64,000 nt of DNA from the NCBI GenBank assembly GCA_035582835.1, contig JAYKAV010002922.1, positions 143,487 to 207,486 on the forward strand. Reading direction: 5' to 3'. The notes under the pieces were generated by a model, which did not search any database, was not told the origin of the DNA, and saw nothing but the letters and a program-made list of their open reading frames with translations. Origin of the DNA: Phoebastria nigripes (taxonomy: Eukaryota; Chordata; Aves; Procellariiformes; Diomedeidae). The translations under genes and the position numbers were made by a program. Shown in pieces: positions 12,961-25,394 of the stretch (positions are counted from its first letter, which is position 1; the number at the start of each line of letters is the position of its first letter).

Positions 12961-14433
12961 GTGGAAGAGCAGAAAGTCAGGCCAGCCGACAGAACAGCCG
13001 TTCACCCTAACGAGATGAGAGCATTTACATCAGGTCGTGTTTGGGAGAATTAATTTGTGAAGGCTTACGGGTGCTTTGAAAATAACAGGGTCTACAGAAA
13101 ACTCACATCAGAGCTTGCCACCATGTTAAAGCAGATGCCCAAACTGATTTTGTTATAAAGAGGCTCCTCAAATGTGTGCAAGAAAAATGCTCAGACTGTG
13201 GTCATCTGAACCATGAAGGATCGAACTGTTTCTGATGCAACAACTTTTTATACTTTCCTAAATCGGTAGTTCAGTTTTGGATGCCCATTTTCAGAGATAA
13301 TCACACTTCAGCTTACAAAGATTTAGGGTCTGGGGAAATCAAGGTGAATTTAGCAAGTGATTGCCTTCAAGTTTTTAGAAGGCAGACATTAACAGGCTGA
13401 ACAGGAAAAAAATTAGTGTGCAGAACCACTGACTTAAAAAAAAAAAATTAACTTCCCAACTATCAATACTAACTATGTGCTCATCTGCACAGGGAAACTA
13501 AATAAAACAGCCACCTCTGAAGAGTATTTGATCATAGCCTCTTGTATATACACTCCTATTCCAGAATGCAAGCCTAATCTGAAGAGCGGCTGCACTTCAG
13601 ATTTACAGACGATGTGAATTCATTATCACTTTCAAGTGCAGACAAGCTCTAAATTTTTCTGGAACTATCAAGATGTGCCTATAGCTCATCTATAAACCCC
13701 TGTGCTGCTCCTGTCAGTGTCATTGCTGCGATCTCTCTCCCACTTCTTCCATTGCCTGTAGTATCTTTGTTGCATCTTGTCTCAGACCAAAACCTCTTTG
13801 AGTAAGGACGATGTTTTGCCATTCGCTTTATAGAGAGGCTCTTGTCCAATGTAAAGAATGGAAAGAATAAANGCATAATAGTATTTCAGACTATAGTCAT
13901 CAACTGTGAGCTCAACTCTAGCAGGACTCATAAAAAATAATAATGGACCCTCATCAGAAATCCAAACAACAACATACATTATAGATCAGAGCCAATACCG
14001 TCATACTCTAAAGCAAAAAACCTCCACGGGCATTGCAGGGTCAGTGTCGTATCACCTGGGGAAACGCAGCACCCTGCCACTGGGGAGTCGTACTCCGTAT
14101 TGCCGTAACTATAGTTTCCAGTTTATTTTCCAGTTAGAGTCGGAAGAACAGCATGCAGTTGATTACCAAATCTAATACTTCTTTAAAGCCTTCCAAATCT
14201 TACGGGTTCTTGATTTTTTAACCAAAGCAGCAGCATATGAACCTGAAAACCCATGAACCATCTGCACCAACACACAGAGCCGGTATGGAAATGACTTTTT
14301 GCAAATTCCTTCTATTCCTCATGAAGTATTTATAATGGTACGACAGCAAAGCAGGAAGCTCAGAGCAGCAACAGTGAATTCCAGACCTGGGGCAGAGAAG
14401 GATGCACTGCATTTCTGACAGGAGAAGGCTTAC

Positions 14434-14530
14434 TTTGAGCAGTTTCATCAGCCCTTCGAGCTGCACCATCAGTTCTCTTCTGCTTTCTTGAAGTGCAGAC
14501 ATTCTCTGTTCCAATTCATCCTTTCTCTGT
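14434..14530 (-). CDS. DTNB: DTNB internal coding exon, coiled coil H2 (last exon in window)
   Basis: The 97-nt minus-strand exon follows acceptor taacttgaacag, completes an Arg codon, and encodes [20 protein letters not shown] then [12 protein letters not shown], stopping at AAA before donor gtaagcc. This is coiled-coil helix H2, with Leu/Met at heptad positions. Dystrobrevin H2 pairs with dystrophin-family coiled coils and is also the region reported to contact kinesin heavy chain and other partners. Phase 2 to 0. The tail that normally follows (the serine/proline-rich stretch and the VQEAFAQ...RRNLRNDLL end) is not found anywhere between 1 and 14433, so it must lie to the left of this window. 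Confidence 0.97.
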
Positions 14531-16794
14531 CTGTTCAAGTTACATGAAAGAAAGAGTCAGAAAATAAACTTTGGGTATTTCAAAACTACTTCAGGAAATT
14601 CACCCATATAACTGTGTCTTGGGTTTCATCACTCCCCCCTGCTTCCAATTTAAAAAAAATAGAGCAAAGCACAGTACAATGACCATGAAACCTATATGTA
14701 ACAATCAGGCTTTTCACTTAAAACCCAGAAATCTGCACTCAGCGCCTTGGTAGTAGGAAGCCCTTTTCAAGAGCACTGCATTTTGAGAAAAAAAGCCTGC
14801 TTTTTTCTTCCTTTTAAGAACCCTCTTAACGTCAGACCCAGGCATCCTGCAGAGCTTTCAGACAAGCAAGAATGAACTATGGGAGGAAAGACAGAGAGAA
14901 AAAAGAGAGGAGAAAAGGCTGCAGATGTTTGGAAAGGAAAAGCTATCACCTGTCTGGATGGAGACTCGGCAGAGCTATTTCTGTCCCCCCATGTGATGTA
15001 TAATCTTTGACATATTTGCTGTACCAGAGCCCAGGTAACAAGAAAGGGAGATAATAAGTGACCTTCCCTTTCCTTGGCATCAGAAAACCACTGTATTTCT
15101 ACAGATGCCTATCTGCGAGATATTTAAGGAAATATGACAGTTTGGTTTTATTTTATGTTTAAAAAAATAAAGAAGTGACTAATACAAGGAGAAATTCAAA
15201 GATGAACGTCAACACGGCAGAAGTTCCGTACCTTATATGGTTTAAGAAATGCTGGGCCCCCCAAATCCCAGTCATAGGTAGTGATAAATAACCGTAAGAG
15301 AAAAACAGATTAGAAAGGCTTATTTATTCATCTACAGTTGTTTTTGTGGACATCATAATGTCTGAATCCAACGTTAAAGGCACCACATATTATAGACTGA
15401 ATTTTTAAATGTCTTAGATGATATCTGTGTTCTCACGTGATATACTATGGATAAATCATTCTGGGAATTTTAATAACCAACTAGTTTTAGAACCTCCAAT
15501 TGGACATCAGAATCTGGAAAAGAAACAGGCCATTTACTTAGACTGAATAAATCTGTTGAGTATGGCTTGCTTTCACTGTGGTGACCGTGAAAATGGCGTC
15601 CCATAAGCATACACCCCAACCAGAAAACTGCTAGACCACGTAACAGAATGAACTCGTTTCTATACTGGTTCTTAAAAGGACAGAAGACTGTGAAGTATTA
15701 ACTATCCTGGGTATTTCTTTCAACATCTTTTTGTATTTTGAAGAATGTGGTTGTTAAATGCTGAAACATATCACAAAAATAAGGCAATAAAGAGAAGATT
15801 ACGCATGCCTGGTCACCTAGAACGTGTTAAAAAACCACCACAGACACAGCTTTATCTGTCCGTACGGTCCTTTTTCTCTCTCTAGGTCAGTTCAAAGTCT
15901 GTAGCTTTTATTCTACAGTTATTTAATATAACATTCTGGTTAACAGCTACAAGTAATGCAAAAATCAACTAAGTATAGCTCTCCAAATGTAGTTGTTAAT
16001 GAAGAATCAACATCAATGTGTATGTCTGATTTTGGTTGATGTTACTCGATTTCTTTTCCAATGACCTCCAGTGAAGAAAGAGGAGGTACTGTTTGACAAC
16101 GACAAAGGCTGTTAAATGTTTAAAAAAAAAAAGAGAGAACAGCCTCTGGGGACAAATGGAGAGACGCAGTCTGAGGCATACGCCTGGGGCAAACGGGCCC
16201 TTGGCACCCGTGTGTGAATGAGCATCCTGTGGACTTGCAGGCAGAAGCAGCCAAGCCCATCTGCATTACAGGGCAGGGATCTGTAAGGACGGGGGATCCA
16301 GCCGTGCTTCTTCCAAGGTTACATTTGCCAGCAGCGTGGTAGAGCTGACTCGTCTCTACGGGCTGTGTCGTCTGCAGGTTTTTAAACCTGGGACACGTTG
16401 ATTTTCCATGGATTATCTTTCTCATGCTTTCACAGCCTAAATTCTGCACAGCAACTGAGATCATTTGGTAACATGTGCTGACATATATTCAAAGGCAAGG
16501 TCATCACACGCTGCTCTCGCAGGCTGGGGAATGTCTCCTCGTTAGCTGTGACTTTGTGAAGTACTTCCACATCACAGATAACCCGCTAATTGTGAACTTC
16601 CCATCTGATGCTATGCAGTCAGGAAAATTAACGTGCACTTTGAATTTACTAATGAGAGTGATGTTTGGTGGTAAGAAAGCTAACGCTAGTTCTATCTATA
16701 GCACCAGTGAGACTACGTATGAGAGGATACTGCAGCCAGTATACTCCAGCCTATGTACAGAAGAGATGCAGAGGACTTAGAACTTGACAGCAAG

Positions 16795-17285
16795 CTAAAG
16801 GCATAGCTGGAGATTTGGCAAACCTACTTCATGGAGAAACTGAAGAAGTTCAAGCTATTTATGCAAGATGAGGTTAAGAGGGGAGAGAATCCAAATCTCT
16901 AAATACTCACACACAAAGAGGAATTTTGAAAATAGACCTTTTTAGCCCAGTAGACAAAAGCACGGGGAAAGACCAGGTTTGGAAAATGGCACTAGGCTTA
17001 TGAAGGTTAGAAATAACATGCACACGTTTAGTCCACTGAGCACAGACAAGGCACAGAAATTAACTGACGATCACATTAACAGCATCGGGGGATGTGGTAC
17101 TCCTTCCATCTCTAAAATGAAAGCTTGAACGTCTGTCTTACGTGGATGCTGTAGCCCAGTCAAACAAAGGGTTCTCTAGGAGCGCTGCAGGGAGAGATGT
17201 CCCAGCCTGTGTTACACAGAAGGCCAGACTGGACAATCATGATGACTTGACAGGCTTCACATGCTTAATTCAACCTTTTTTTTCT
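16795..17285 (+). mobile_element. Ancient CR1/L3-like fragment, 3' portion
   Basis: Contains 'gagaaactgaagaagttcaa' and 'gatgaggttaagagggga' (16831-16885), which match the old CR1 segment encoding the LFSLEKRRLRGD-type region, and ends with 'acacagaaggccagactgga' near 17217, a block characteristic of old amniote CR1 3' ends. Heavily decayed; boundaries approximate. Confidence 0.55.
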
Positions 17286-17319
17286 TTCGTAACTCTTCTG
17301 TTTGCCAGTGGTGTTTACA

Positions 17320-17480
17320 TATTTGAAGGCCAGAAATGGCTACAATGATCATTCAGCATTTTTTTCTTTAGCAAAATACAGGCCATCTAAATTCTCCTGT
17401 NTTGTTCCCAGTAACCTGTATTTTTGGAAGAAGATCTTCAGGAAAGACATCTAGGGGCTGAAAACTCTATCACTGCTCTT
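17320..17480 (-). mobile_element. Ancient CR1/L3-like 3' end, reverse orientation
   Basis: The plus strand reads tttgaaggccagaaatggc, then tacaggccatctaaattctc and gaaagacatctaggggctga. These are, in order, the antisense blocks of an old CR1 3' end. It faces the preceding fragment tail to tail, about 35 bp away. Similarity is by eye only. Confidence 0.5.
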
Positions 17481-18655
17481 GAGATCATTGCCTCGCTTTA
17501 ACAAGCATGTGCTTTATTTGTGGTCTGAATGTGGCTGGTTTCCAGTTGAAGCTCTTGGTTCTTACATCTTTCTCTGCTGGGTCAAACAGCACATCAACTT
17601 GCCTCGCAATCTCTTTTTTCTCCACCTCTTGCATAACATTTGTGGGTATATCTTCTGCATCCTCTCCAGTTTTTTAAACATTTAAAAAAAAATATACATA
17701 GCTATGTAAAGCATAAAGCTAGAAAATCTATGAGCTATTACCATTCGGTAACAGAAAGGAAAAATATCAGTGAGATACCAAAGTGTACTATAATGTAGCA
17801 AATTCTGTATGAAAAAGTAATGAAAGAAGTTGAAAGCCTTAGATTTTGCAATATGGGGCTGGATTATACCTTGCAGATGCTGCCTGCTGTTGCAGTAGCT
17901 CCATCCCAAGAGCACTGCACTTTATGGAAAACCTTTAAACATTCCTGGGAAGCACAACAACCGTGCCGTTTCCGAAGTGGGCAGGAAAAGTTTACCCCAA
18001 CGAATGAAACACAATGCAGTTTGCAAANAGCTGCTGCTGCCGAGAGCTTAAATTTTAGAACCTACCTTAGATTACAGATGGCATTTTTGAAGGTTGAGCT
18101 CTGAATTAACTAGTAATAGAAGATGAAATAAAATATAGCCAGAGAATGCCCTTGTGACTACGCACACTATGAAACACTTTATTCTATAAACACTGACAAT
18201 TTTTCCGTGTCACTTCAAAATGCAAACTTAATCAAAGAGGCTTTGAAAATTGTTCTCCAGCTTTGGATGTCTGTCTGACTATCTGTAGGTATGAACTTTT
18301 GGAGTTTCACTGACTAATCAAATAACTGACATTTACCTTCAACCCCACTCCTTTGGACAGTAAGTGATAAGCAGCTAATGCCATTTCTGCTAGTTTNTCC
18401 TATCTGAACTATGCAAACAGAATTCATTTTAACAGACATTTTTATTTACTTCTAAATCCACTTAAAAAAAGGCCAATTGCAATATGCTGTCAGTCTTCAG
18501 AACTCAGNGTTTTAAATAACCCTTTCAGGTCACTGAAGATGTGCTGTATTACCCGTTCCCCAGTAACAGCCAGGGCTGTCTGTGCCACAGAGCAGAGCCC
18601 ACGGGCTGACGGGCCCAGCTGCCGAATGCACACGAGCTTTAGATATTTCTTTTAC

Positions 18656-18769
18656 CGTAGAAGCCGGAGTTCAGCCAATAAAGTTGGGTTCTGCTGGGCT
18701 TTCTCAGGGGTGGGTTGAGAGGCTTGTTCATGTTCCAGCCTGAGACGCTGAATTTCCTGGAGTATCTCT
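18656..18769 (-). CDS. DTNB: DTNB internal coding exon, coiled coil H1, hinge, start of H2
   Basis: The 114-nt minus-strand exon begins after tttctatag and ends CTTCTACG before donor gtaaaag. It encodes [18 protein letters not shown], then [16 protein letters not shown] and RLLR. The first part completes helix H1; the Pro-rich [10 protein letters not shown] is the hinge; [10 protein letters not shown] opens helix H2. The peptide looks unchanged from the mammalian alpha and beta forms as I remember them, consistent with strong constraint on the dystrophin-binding surface. The exon is symmetric (phase 2-2, 38 codons' worth of sequence), so skipping would delete the hinge without a frameshift. 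It lies only 2.4 kb from the previous exon and 4.1 kb from the next. Confidence 0.97.
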
Positions 18770-21160
18770 CTATAGAAATGACAGAGGGAAGATTAAAGAG
18801 GAAGAAGGTCAGCCTCTGCTCTGCTCTGAAATACTGTTACAGCCCTTCAAGCACTCTTTCTGTCAGTCCCTGGCCGAAGTACAGCAATTTTGTTCACGTA
18901 TGACTGGCACAGACTCAAACCCAAGACAGGTAAGTTAGCGCAGTCCTATGAATTGCTGTAATACACGTAGAAAATTTATTACTTAATAAGAAGTATGAAA
19001 TCACTTATGTGCCATACGCTGGCAATGTCTCTCCAAAACCTTTCATGTGGAATGGGCTAAAAGACTGTTCTAAGAGGAAAAAAGTTCCACTTTCAGCATA
19101 ATCTGCATTGCACGTGCTGTAGGAAGGGCTCTGAAGCGGCACCGCCAGCACCCGCAGCCGTGCTGGCACCGGTTAGCTTCCCACTCACCTTTCCAAGGGC
19201 TCCTGGCAGGTCAGCAGGAATAAGGAAAATAACAGCTCATAGTAATAGAGACGAACTGGCGAGGTCTCACAAAGGGGAGGCGATCAGCCAGCAGCCCAAT
19301 TAAGGCTGCTGTGTTCTGCGTAGCCGGAGGTGAGGGAACGTAGCACTGACGGCCAAGGACTCGCTTATTGAAATGGAAACGAAATCCTTCTGAGAGTGAA
19401 GATTACAATCTCTAATTCTCCCCCCTGCTCTTTTTTAAAGCTGCTGAGCTGCTCTCCTTGCAAGGTTTCATACCAGCACTGATTGAAATCTCCCTTATCT
19501 GTGATCTCGACGAATAATTTCAAATACCTGCAAGGCCTCTTGGTAGCGTAGTGAAGCTACGATGCTTACATGGTGCAAGGATCGAGCTGTTCCCGTGCTC
19601 TCCAGGAACTGGTTCTCCTCCAAACTAACCTTAAGAAGTATTTTTACCTGGTGTGCTGAGGGTGCCTTGGCAAGGGCCGCGCAGGCAGCAAGCTCACGCA
19701 CTCCAGCTGAGGTGCAGCTGGAGCACAGGGAGACCCGAGCATGGCTACGAGGCCAGCACATCACCGGGCACCCGGAGAGGCTCCGTAGGCAACCGACAGG
19801 CTGCCTGTGCCGTACGGCACATGGGGTTTGCAACAGCTCAANGGCTTGCTTTTTAGAGCTGCACCCTCTTAGTTTCTCTTAGCGAGAGAAACATGAACTT
19901 GAACTGTGGGTGCTGAAGAAGCAGGTAAGTGCAAATACAATATTATGATAAAAACAGAGCGATCTGTTCTTAATAGTCCCTCTGGAGCAAGAAGAATCAT
20001 CGAATCACGGAATGGTTTGGGCTGGAAGTGACCTTTAAAGGCCATCCAGTCCAACCCCCTGCCAGGGGCAGGGACATCTTCAACCAGATCAGGTTGCTCA
20101 GAGCCCCGTCCAACCTGACCTTGGATGTTTCCAGGGATGGGGCATCGACCACCTCTCTGGGCANCCTGTGCCAGGGTTTCACCACCCTCAGCGTAAACAA
20201 TTTCTTCCTTCTATCTAGTNTGAATCTCCCCTCTTTTAGTTTAAAACCATTCCCCCTTGTCCTGTCACAACAGGCCCTGCTAAAAAGTCTGTCCCCATCT
20301 TTCTTACAAGCCCCCTTTAAGTACTGGAAGGCTGCAATAAGGTCTCCCCGGAGCCTTCTCTTCTCCAGGCTGAACAACCCCAACTCTCTCAGCCTTTCCT
20401 CACGGCAGAGGCGTTCCATCCCCCTGAGCATTCTGGTGGCCTCCTCTGGACCCGCTCCAACAGGTCCATGTCTGTCTGGTGCTGGGGACCCCCGAGCTGG
20501 ACGCAGTACTGCAGGGGGGGGTCTCACCAGAGCGGAGCAGAGGGGCAGAATCCCCTCCCTCGACCTGCTGGCCACGCTGCTGGTGATGCAGCCCAGGTTG
20601 GCTTTCTGGGCTGCGAGTGCACATTGCCGGGTCATGTCCAGAAGAAGGAAACCATCTCCTACAGCCCATCTCCTATTGCTTCCAGGACTCCCAGTTTCTT
20701 CAGACTTTTTTGTTTTCCAGCGAAAGGAAAAAACCCACTCATTCTTCTCAAGCTGAATTTACCCACCCCAGCTTTTCAACCTGCTCGCTCCACTACATCG
20801 CAGCTGATTTATTTTCCTGCTGCCACCTGAACGGGTTACCCTGCTGCGACAAGTTTGCTGGGTTTGCAGACAGCAATACAAGATAGCAATGCAGCTCCTG
20901 ACGCTCAGCATCAGTTAAGATGATTTTAAGAAGATCAGTGAAGAAGATCAATCTGCTCCCTGGGGAATAAGGGCACCGCAGCTGCATCTGCACTGAGCTA
21001 ATTGGTTAATGAGGCAGCTACACCTTTCAACAAAAGATCTAGGAAAACCATCTGGTTAATATAATACAAAAGGTTAAAAACAACAAAGCACAAGGACTGA
21101 AGGCTCTTCTCTCCTCAAATGTTGTTCCTAAAACAATACTGATCAAAGCTTGCTTTTTAC
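18770..21160 (-). other. DTNB: DTNB intron (2.4 kb)
   Basis: Short intron inside the H1 coiled-coil coding block. About a quarter is a well-preserved CR1 3' half in minus orientation (19995-20642), that is, in the same sense as the gene. No other element is recognised. Confidence 0.85.
19995..20642 (-). mobile_element. CR1 LINE 3' half, well preserved
   Basis: On the minus strand it encodes [37 protein letters not shown], then a short frame-shifted stretch, then [30 protein letters not shown] and FTLRVVKPWHR, followed by the CR1 3' UTR and a tail ending at the 'atcatcgaatcacggaatgg' junction. These are the thumb and C-terminal region of ORF2. Two compensating indels around 20470-20540 break the frame. 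Its last 280 bp are nearly identical to the copy at 41366-41638 in the opposite orientation, so both belong to one subfamily. It has the same sense as DTNB. Confidence 0.95.
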
Positions 21161-21246
21161 CTGTTTTTGTTTTCCAGCTCTGCTATCAGCTGTCTTTGTT
21201 GTTTATTGGCATCAAAGCTGAAACCCAGGTCTGTTGGTGGGCGAGG
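21161..21246 (-). CDS. DTNB: DTNB internal coding exon, start of coiled coil H1
   Basis: The 86-nt minus-strand exon begins after cttcatccaccag and ends AAAACAG (split Arg) before donor gtaaaaagc. It encodes [18 protein letters not shown] followed by [11 protein letters not shown]. The [19 protein letters not shown] block is nearly invariant in dystrobrevins and opens the first of two leucine-heptad helices that pair with the matching coiled coils of dystrophin, utrophin or Dp71. The RPPTDL.F.FDAN spacer is the beta type; alpha has a different, longer spacer. The first residue is Pro where I remember Thr in mammals, exactly at the splice junction; this may be a real lineage difference. Phase 0 to 2. 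Confidence 0.96.
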
Positions 21247-22222
21247 CTGGTGGATGAAGAACAGAGAAAAATTAGACAAAATATTCATTACCTGTTACCA
21301 CATATGACACAGTTTGGAACCAGCCCCGTATTTCCTGAATGCCGTGGTACAACACTTACAGCCCAGGCTGCAAAACTATGAAAACAGCTGTGCTGAGATG
21401 GACCACGGGGGCACATCGAGATGTGGTTTTACAGCTGGCTTGGTCTGATCTCAGGGTGGGTGGCTGCTGAAAGGGTGACCTGGCTCATCGTCCTCACTAT
21501 CCGTCTGAAGAATTTTATTTGCCCTTTTTTTTTTTTTAAAACCTTCAGAAAAAAATACACCATACCTATCTGTTCCTAAAGCACTGACAGGCTTCCCTGG
21601 GAAGAGATGCAGCTATACCTTTTATCATAAAGTCTTCTAGTGAAACATTGACCTTCCCATATGTCAACTAGTGAAGAAAAGTTAGAATAACTTATAGCTT
21701 ATGAACAGGATTATTCACAGACATTACATTTAAGCATGGTCACTGCCTCCGGAAAATCTAATTCTTCTCAACCCCTCAAAAGCATCAGTTGAAGGGAGAT
21801 TGCTGAATAAATCATTCTCCCAGTGAGTCCTGACCTTTGTGATCCTTGTGTTCGGCACTTTTCACCAGCAGCCACCACCACTACTGAGAAAAGGACTGGG
21901 CAATTAAACAAGAATCTGTAGTTTCTGGGAGAGCCTGTTGGCAGCTGGGCTGGATGGTGAAGAAGCCAGTTATATGGACCAAGAAGAGAGAGAGAGAAAA
22001 ATTACAGGGTCTTGTACTGGTTCAGTGCATTTTTCCGGTGGAATCCTAAGATGCTGCTTAGGAGGTCTGGTACAACTCAGAACTACCCTTCTGGCCATCA
22101 GACACAAGAAGTTGTCCACTCAGAGCTGGGGAGACATCTTTTATCATGGACAGGTCTCCCTGACTAAGAAATGCCTGAGGAACGAGATGGTATGTACGGT
22201 CTGCTTCTAACACCAGGTCATT

Positions 22223-22622
22223 ACAGAATCACAGAATGGTTGAGGTTGGAAGGGACCTCTGGAGGTCATCTGCTCAAGCAGGGCCACCCAGACCCGGTTG
22301 CCCAGGACCGCGTCCAGACAGCTTCTGAGTATCTCCAAGGTGGGAGACTCCACAACCTCCCTGGGCAACCTGTGCTAGTGCTCGGTCACCCTCACACTGA
22401 AAAGTGCTTCCTGATGGTCAGAGGGACCCTCCTGTGGTCCAGTTTGTGCCCATGGCCTCTGGTCCTGGCACTGGGCACCACTGGGAAGAGCCTGGCTCTG
22501 TCCTCTTGGCACCATCCCTGTAGGCATTTGGAAACATTAAGGAGATCCTCCTGAGCCTTCAGGCTGAGCAGTCCCAGCTCCCTCAGCCTTTCCTCATAGC
22601 AGAGATGCTCCAGTCCCCAAAT
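22223..22622 (-). mobile_element. CR1 LINE 3' end fragment
   Basis: Starts on the plus strand with ttacagaatcacagaatggt and gaggttggaagggacctctgg, then the 3' UTR blocks and the antisense of the [18 protein letters not shown] region (ctcagcctttcctcatagcag). Truncated at about 22622. Confidence 0.93.
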
Positions 22623-23506
22623 GAGATTTCGTTATTCTGGTGGTCTTTGGGTCCCGTGCAGAGAGGGTGTGTTCACGTTGGTAGTGCAGATGATTAAGGT
22701 CATGGAGCCTCTGCCTCTCACCATGTACTTGAGAAACGGGGTGTCTTCTGATGCAGCAGAGCACTTCTGCGCACTGCTTTTGCCTTTTTGTTTACATCCG
22801 ATCTCAACTGCACAGATTTTTACAACATTTTCAGAAGGACCTCAGATTGGGATCCTGGTTTGAGAAGACACTTTCACAACCATTTTTGGAAACTATTTGG
22901 GTAGAAAAAGAGCAGTCGGATGGAAGAGCTTGGTATCCACCAGTGCTCCTGGAGACAGGGTGGAGAGTGACAGATCCAGGATGACGGGGACAGACACTGC
23001 TAGGCGTTCAGTTTTATTTTGCTGTGGGTATCTAGAGCCAACCCTGACTGGATTTAGGCTTGAATTGCAGATAGCATTTCTCTTCTTTGGGCAAAACCCA
23101 CATGGTGGGTGGGCTTGCACGTGGCAAATGAGCCTTGCTTGAAAGACATGCCTACAAGCTGGTCTTCTGTGTCCTCCTGGATGATCTGACGGACACATCA
23201 GGAGCCTCCTCATGATGTGGAAATTGCCTGTGTAAAAACTGCTTGGTAAGGCAGGTCCCAGGCAAGAAGAAACAAAACATCTTGGGAGTTAAAATGAACA
23301 GTGTGAAAAAATAAAAATAAATCAACCCAGAAACTGAAGTGCAGAAACACAGTTCATTGCAGCAGGGTCAGAACCCCCCCCTCTTCCCCAGGCAGTGGGG
23401 AGGAGCTGATGGAGCAGGGTGGGCTCTACTCTCACACCGAGGAACAGGGCTGGTGTGGGCGAGGAGCTGGGATGGACCTGCCGGTACAGCCGGGGCAAAA
23501 CCCCAG

Positions 23507-23562
23507 CTCTCATATCTCATCTCATCTCATCTCATCTCACCTCACCTCATTTCATCTCATCT
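23507..23562. repeat. Pentanucleotide satellite (ATCTC)n
   Basis: About ten units of atctc with a few tctca-to-cctca changes (tctcatctcatctcatctca, then cctcacctcatttcatc). It is a simple repeat with no gene association. Confidence 0.95.
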
Positions 23563-24130
23563 TGACGTTCGGGGTAGGTGCACAGCGTAGGCAGCAGCAC
23601 TGCCACCACTCTTTCCATCTTGGGGTGACCTGAACAGTCTTGGTGTAGTTAACACTGCTATGACCTACTGGTTCCCCCAAAACAGCACGCCACAAAGCCG
23701 AGGTCCCATGGTCTCTCCCTGCATCCTGGTACAATCAGCTTTGGGGCCAAGTGCAGGTGACGTTTCACCTGCAGCCTCAGGAGCTTCCTGAGGCTCTGGG
23801 GCTCTTGCGGCTCCATCCGAAGCACGTGAACCTTTGTTCTGCTGCAAAGTAGGACTGTGCCTATAAAAACACAATCTTGTCCTTAATCTCTTTCTTCAGA
23901 AATCCTGTCCAAAGCCTGAAATCACCCTTATGACCTAAAGTACTCGAGTCCTCAGGAGCAAAGACAACACTGCAGAGGACTTAGAGGAGACACATCCCTC
24001 ATGCTGCTCACTAGTCAAGACCTCACTAGAGGTCTTTTGGAAACTGTACAGTGGCTATTTTGTATGACAATTCAATGTTCTCTTATTTGTTCTATTGTTT
24101 CCAAGAGTCCATTTAATTTTTTATCGTAAC

Positions 24131-24490
24131 TCAGAATCACAGAGTCGTTGGGGTTGGAAAGGACCTTTTGAGATGGTCTAATCCAAAACCCCTGCTCAAA
24201 GCAACGTCAACTACAGCGGGTTGCTCAGGACATTGTCCAGCTGAGTTTTGAATACCTCCAAGGATGAAGACTCCACAACCTGCTGGGGCGACCTGTTCCA
24301 GTGTTTGAGCACTTACACCGTAGGAAAGTTTTTTCTTTTGTTTAAATGGAAGTGAGCTAGTGCCCATTGCCTCTTGTTACGTCACGGCACCACTGAAGAG
24401 AGTCTGGCTCCATCGTCTTAGTTGCAACCATCATATATTAATACACAAAGAGGCCCCCACAAGTCTTCTNGAGGCTAAACAAGCCCAGAA
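24131..24490 (-). mobile_element. CR1 LINE 3' end fragment, older copy
   Basis: Begins tcagaatcacagagtcgttg followed by gggttggaaaggacc, with later conserved blocks gaatacctccaaggatgaag and cacaacctgctggggcgacc. It is more diverged than the copy 2 kb to the left and fades near 24490. Confidence 0.88.
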
Positions 24491-25394
24491 AAAAAATTCA
24501 GGCTGCTGATTGTCCACCAACATCTAAACCTTCCAGGTTCTTAAACTTAAAAGGCATCTGATGGTCAGCCTGAGAGTTTGCAAAGGGGATGCCTACGCTG
24601 GTGAAATAAAAAGCACCAGGCAGAGGCACTGGAATTTGATCACCCATATTGTTAGATATTTAGTATGGCCCCTGCCTTATTTTTAGCCCAGACTAACTAG
24701 CTCTCTCAAGCAATTCTCAGCATGGTTTGGGATTTACCCTGAGCTGAGAACCATCTGCAGCAGGTGGTTTGTATGCAGCTGCAGTTTTCTGGAGGGTGAG
24801 AGCGCTCAATATTATAGATGTGGGCACCAGAAGTTTTTAATGACTGCTATACACAAAGCCTAAGTGTCTATCGTACACTCAGCTATTGCGAAATCGCACT
24901 TATCTCTCACCTGATCTATACTACAATGTGGACGCAGGAGGAGAGGTGTCTAAACTCTTGCATATTCAAAAGTGTATCAAAGAGTCACCTGAGACAGCGT
25001 TGAGCCTGCTGAAAATACGACAGAGGTACGTGTCTGATTGCTACTGCACTTGTCCAGAAAATATCTGACACCAGTTCTAGATGTATCTGACCTTGAATGG
25101 GTAATAAGGCACAGCTCCTGTGCCACATTCCCCAACAAACAGGCATCCTGGGAGGCAGCAGGCTCCATCCTCCCTGCCGCAGGCAGCAGTGCAAGATGCA
25201 GTGGTGGTCAGGAGGCAGCCCTGGGATTCTGGTTCATGCTCTCTCGGTTAGGTTTTATTAAAAAAGAATCCAATGGTGGTCTAATATTAAAAAATATTAA
25301 CTGCCCAGGACATGGAATTTACAGCCTTGGGGTAAAAACTCAGATTAGAAAAGAGAAAACAGACTGAAGACAACATAGACAGATGTTTTGAGTA

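Larger units (their letters stand above)
1..14433 (-). other. DTNB: DTNB intron, 5' part (more than 14.4 kb)
   Basis: Sequence downstream of the H2 exon in gene direction, with no matching 3' splice partner in the window. It contains CR1 copies at 4872-5906, 10860-11525 and 12115-12352, a short AC run near 7692-7706 and two GC-rich segments (9.6-10.1 and 12.56-12.96 kb). The stretches 1-4.87, 5.9-9.6, 10.1-10.86, 11.5-12.1 and 13.0-14.43 kb show no recognisable gene, RNA or repeat family. That all of it is intron is inferred from the missing tail exons. Confidence 0.7.
14531..18655 (-). other. DTNB: DTNB intron (4.1 kb)
   Basis: Intron between the hinge exon and the H2 exon. It includes a purine-rich tract (about 14879-14940) and two ancient CR1-like remnants arranged tail to tail (16795-17285 plus, 17320-17480 minus). 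Between 14.6 and 16.8 kb and between 17.5 and 18.65 kb I see nothing recognisable. Confidence 0.85.

Noticed and set aside
1..14433. Search for the DTNB C-terminal tail exons (VQEAFAQ and RRNLRNDLL blocks)
   Set aside because: No reverse-strand match was seen, so they are assumed to lie to the left of the window.
20028..20756. 242-codon open frame on the plus strand
   Set aside because: It is the antisense strand of a CR1 3' half, and CR1 antisense is often open by composition. There is no independent protein similarity.
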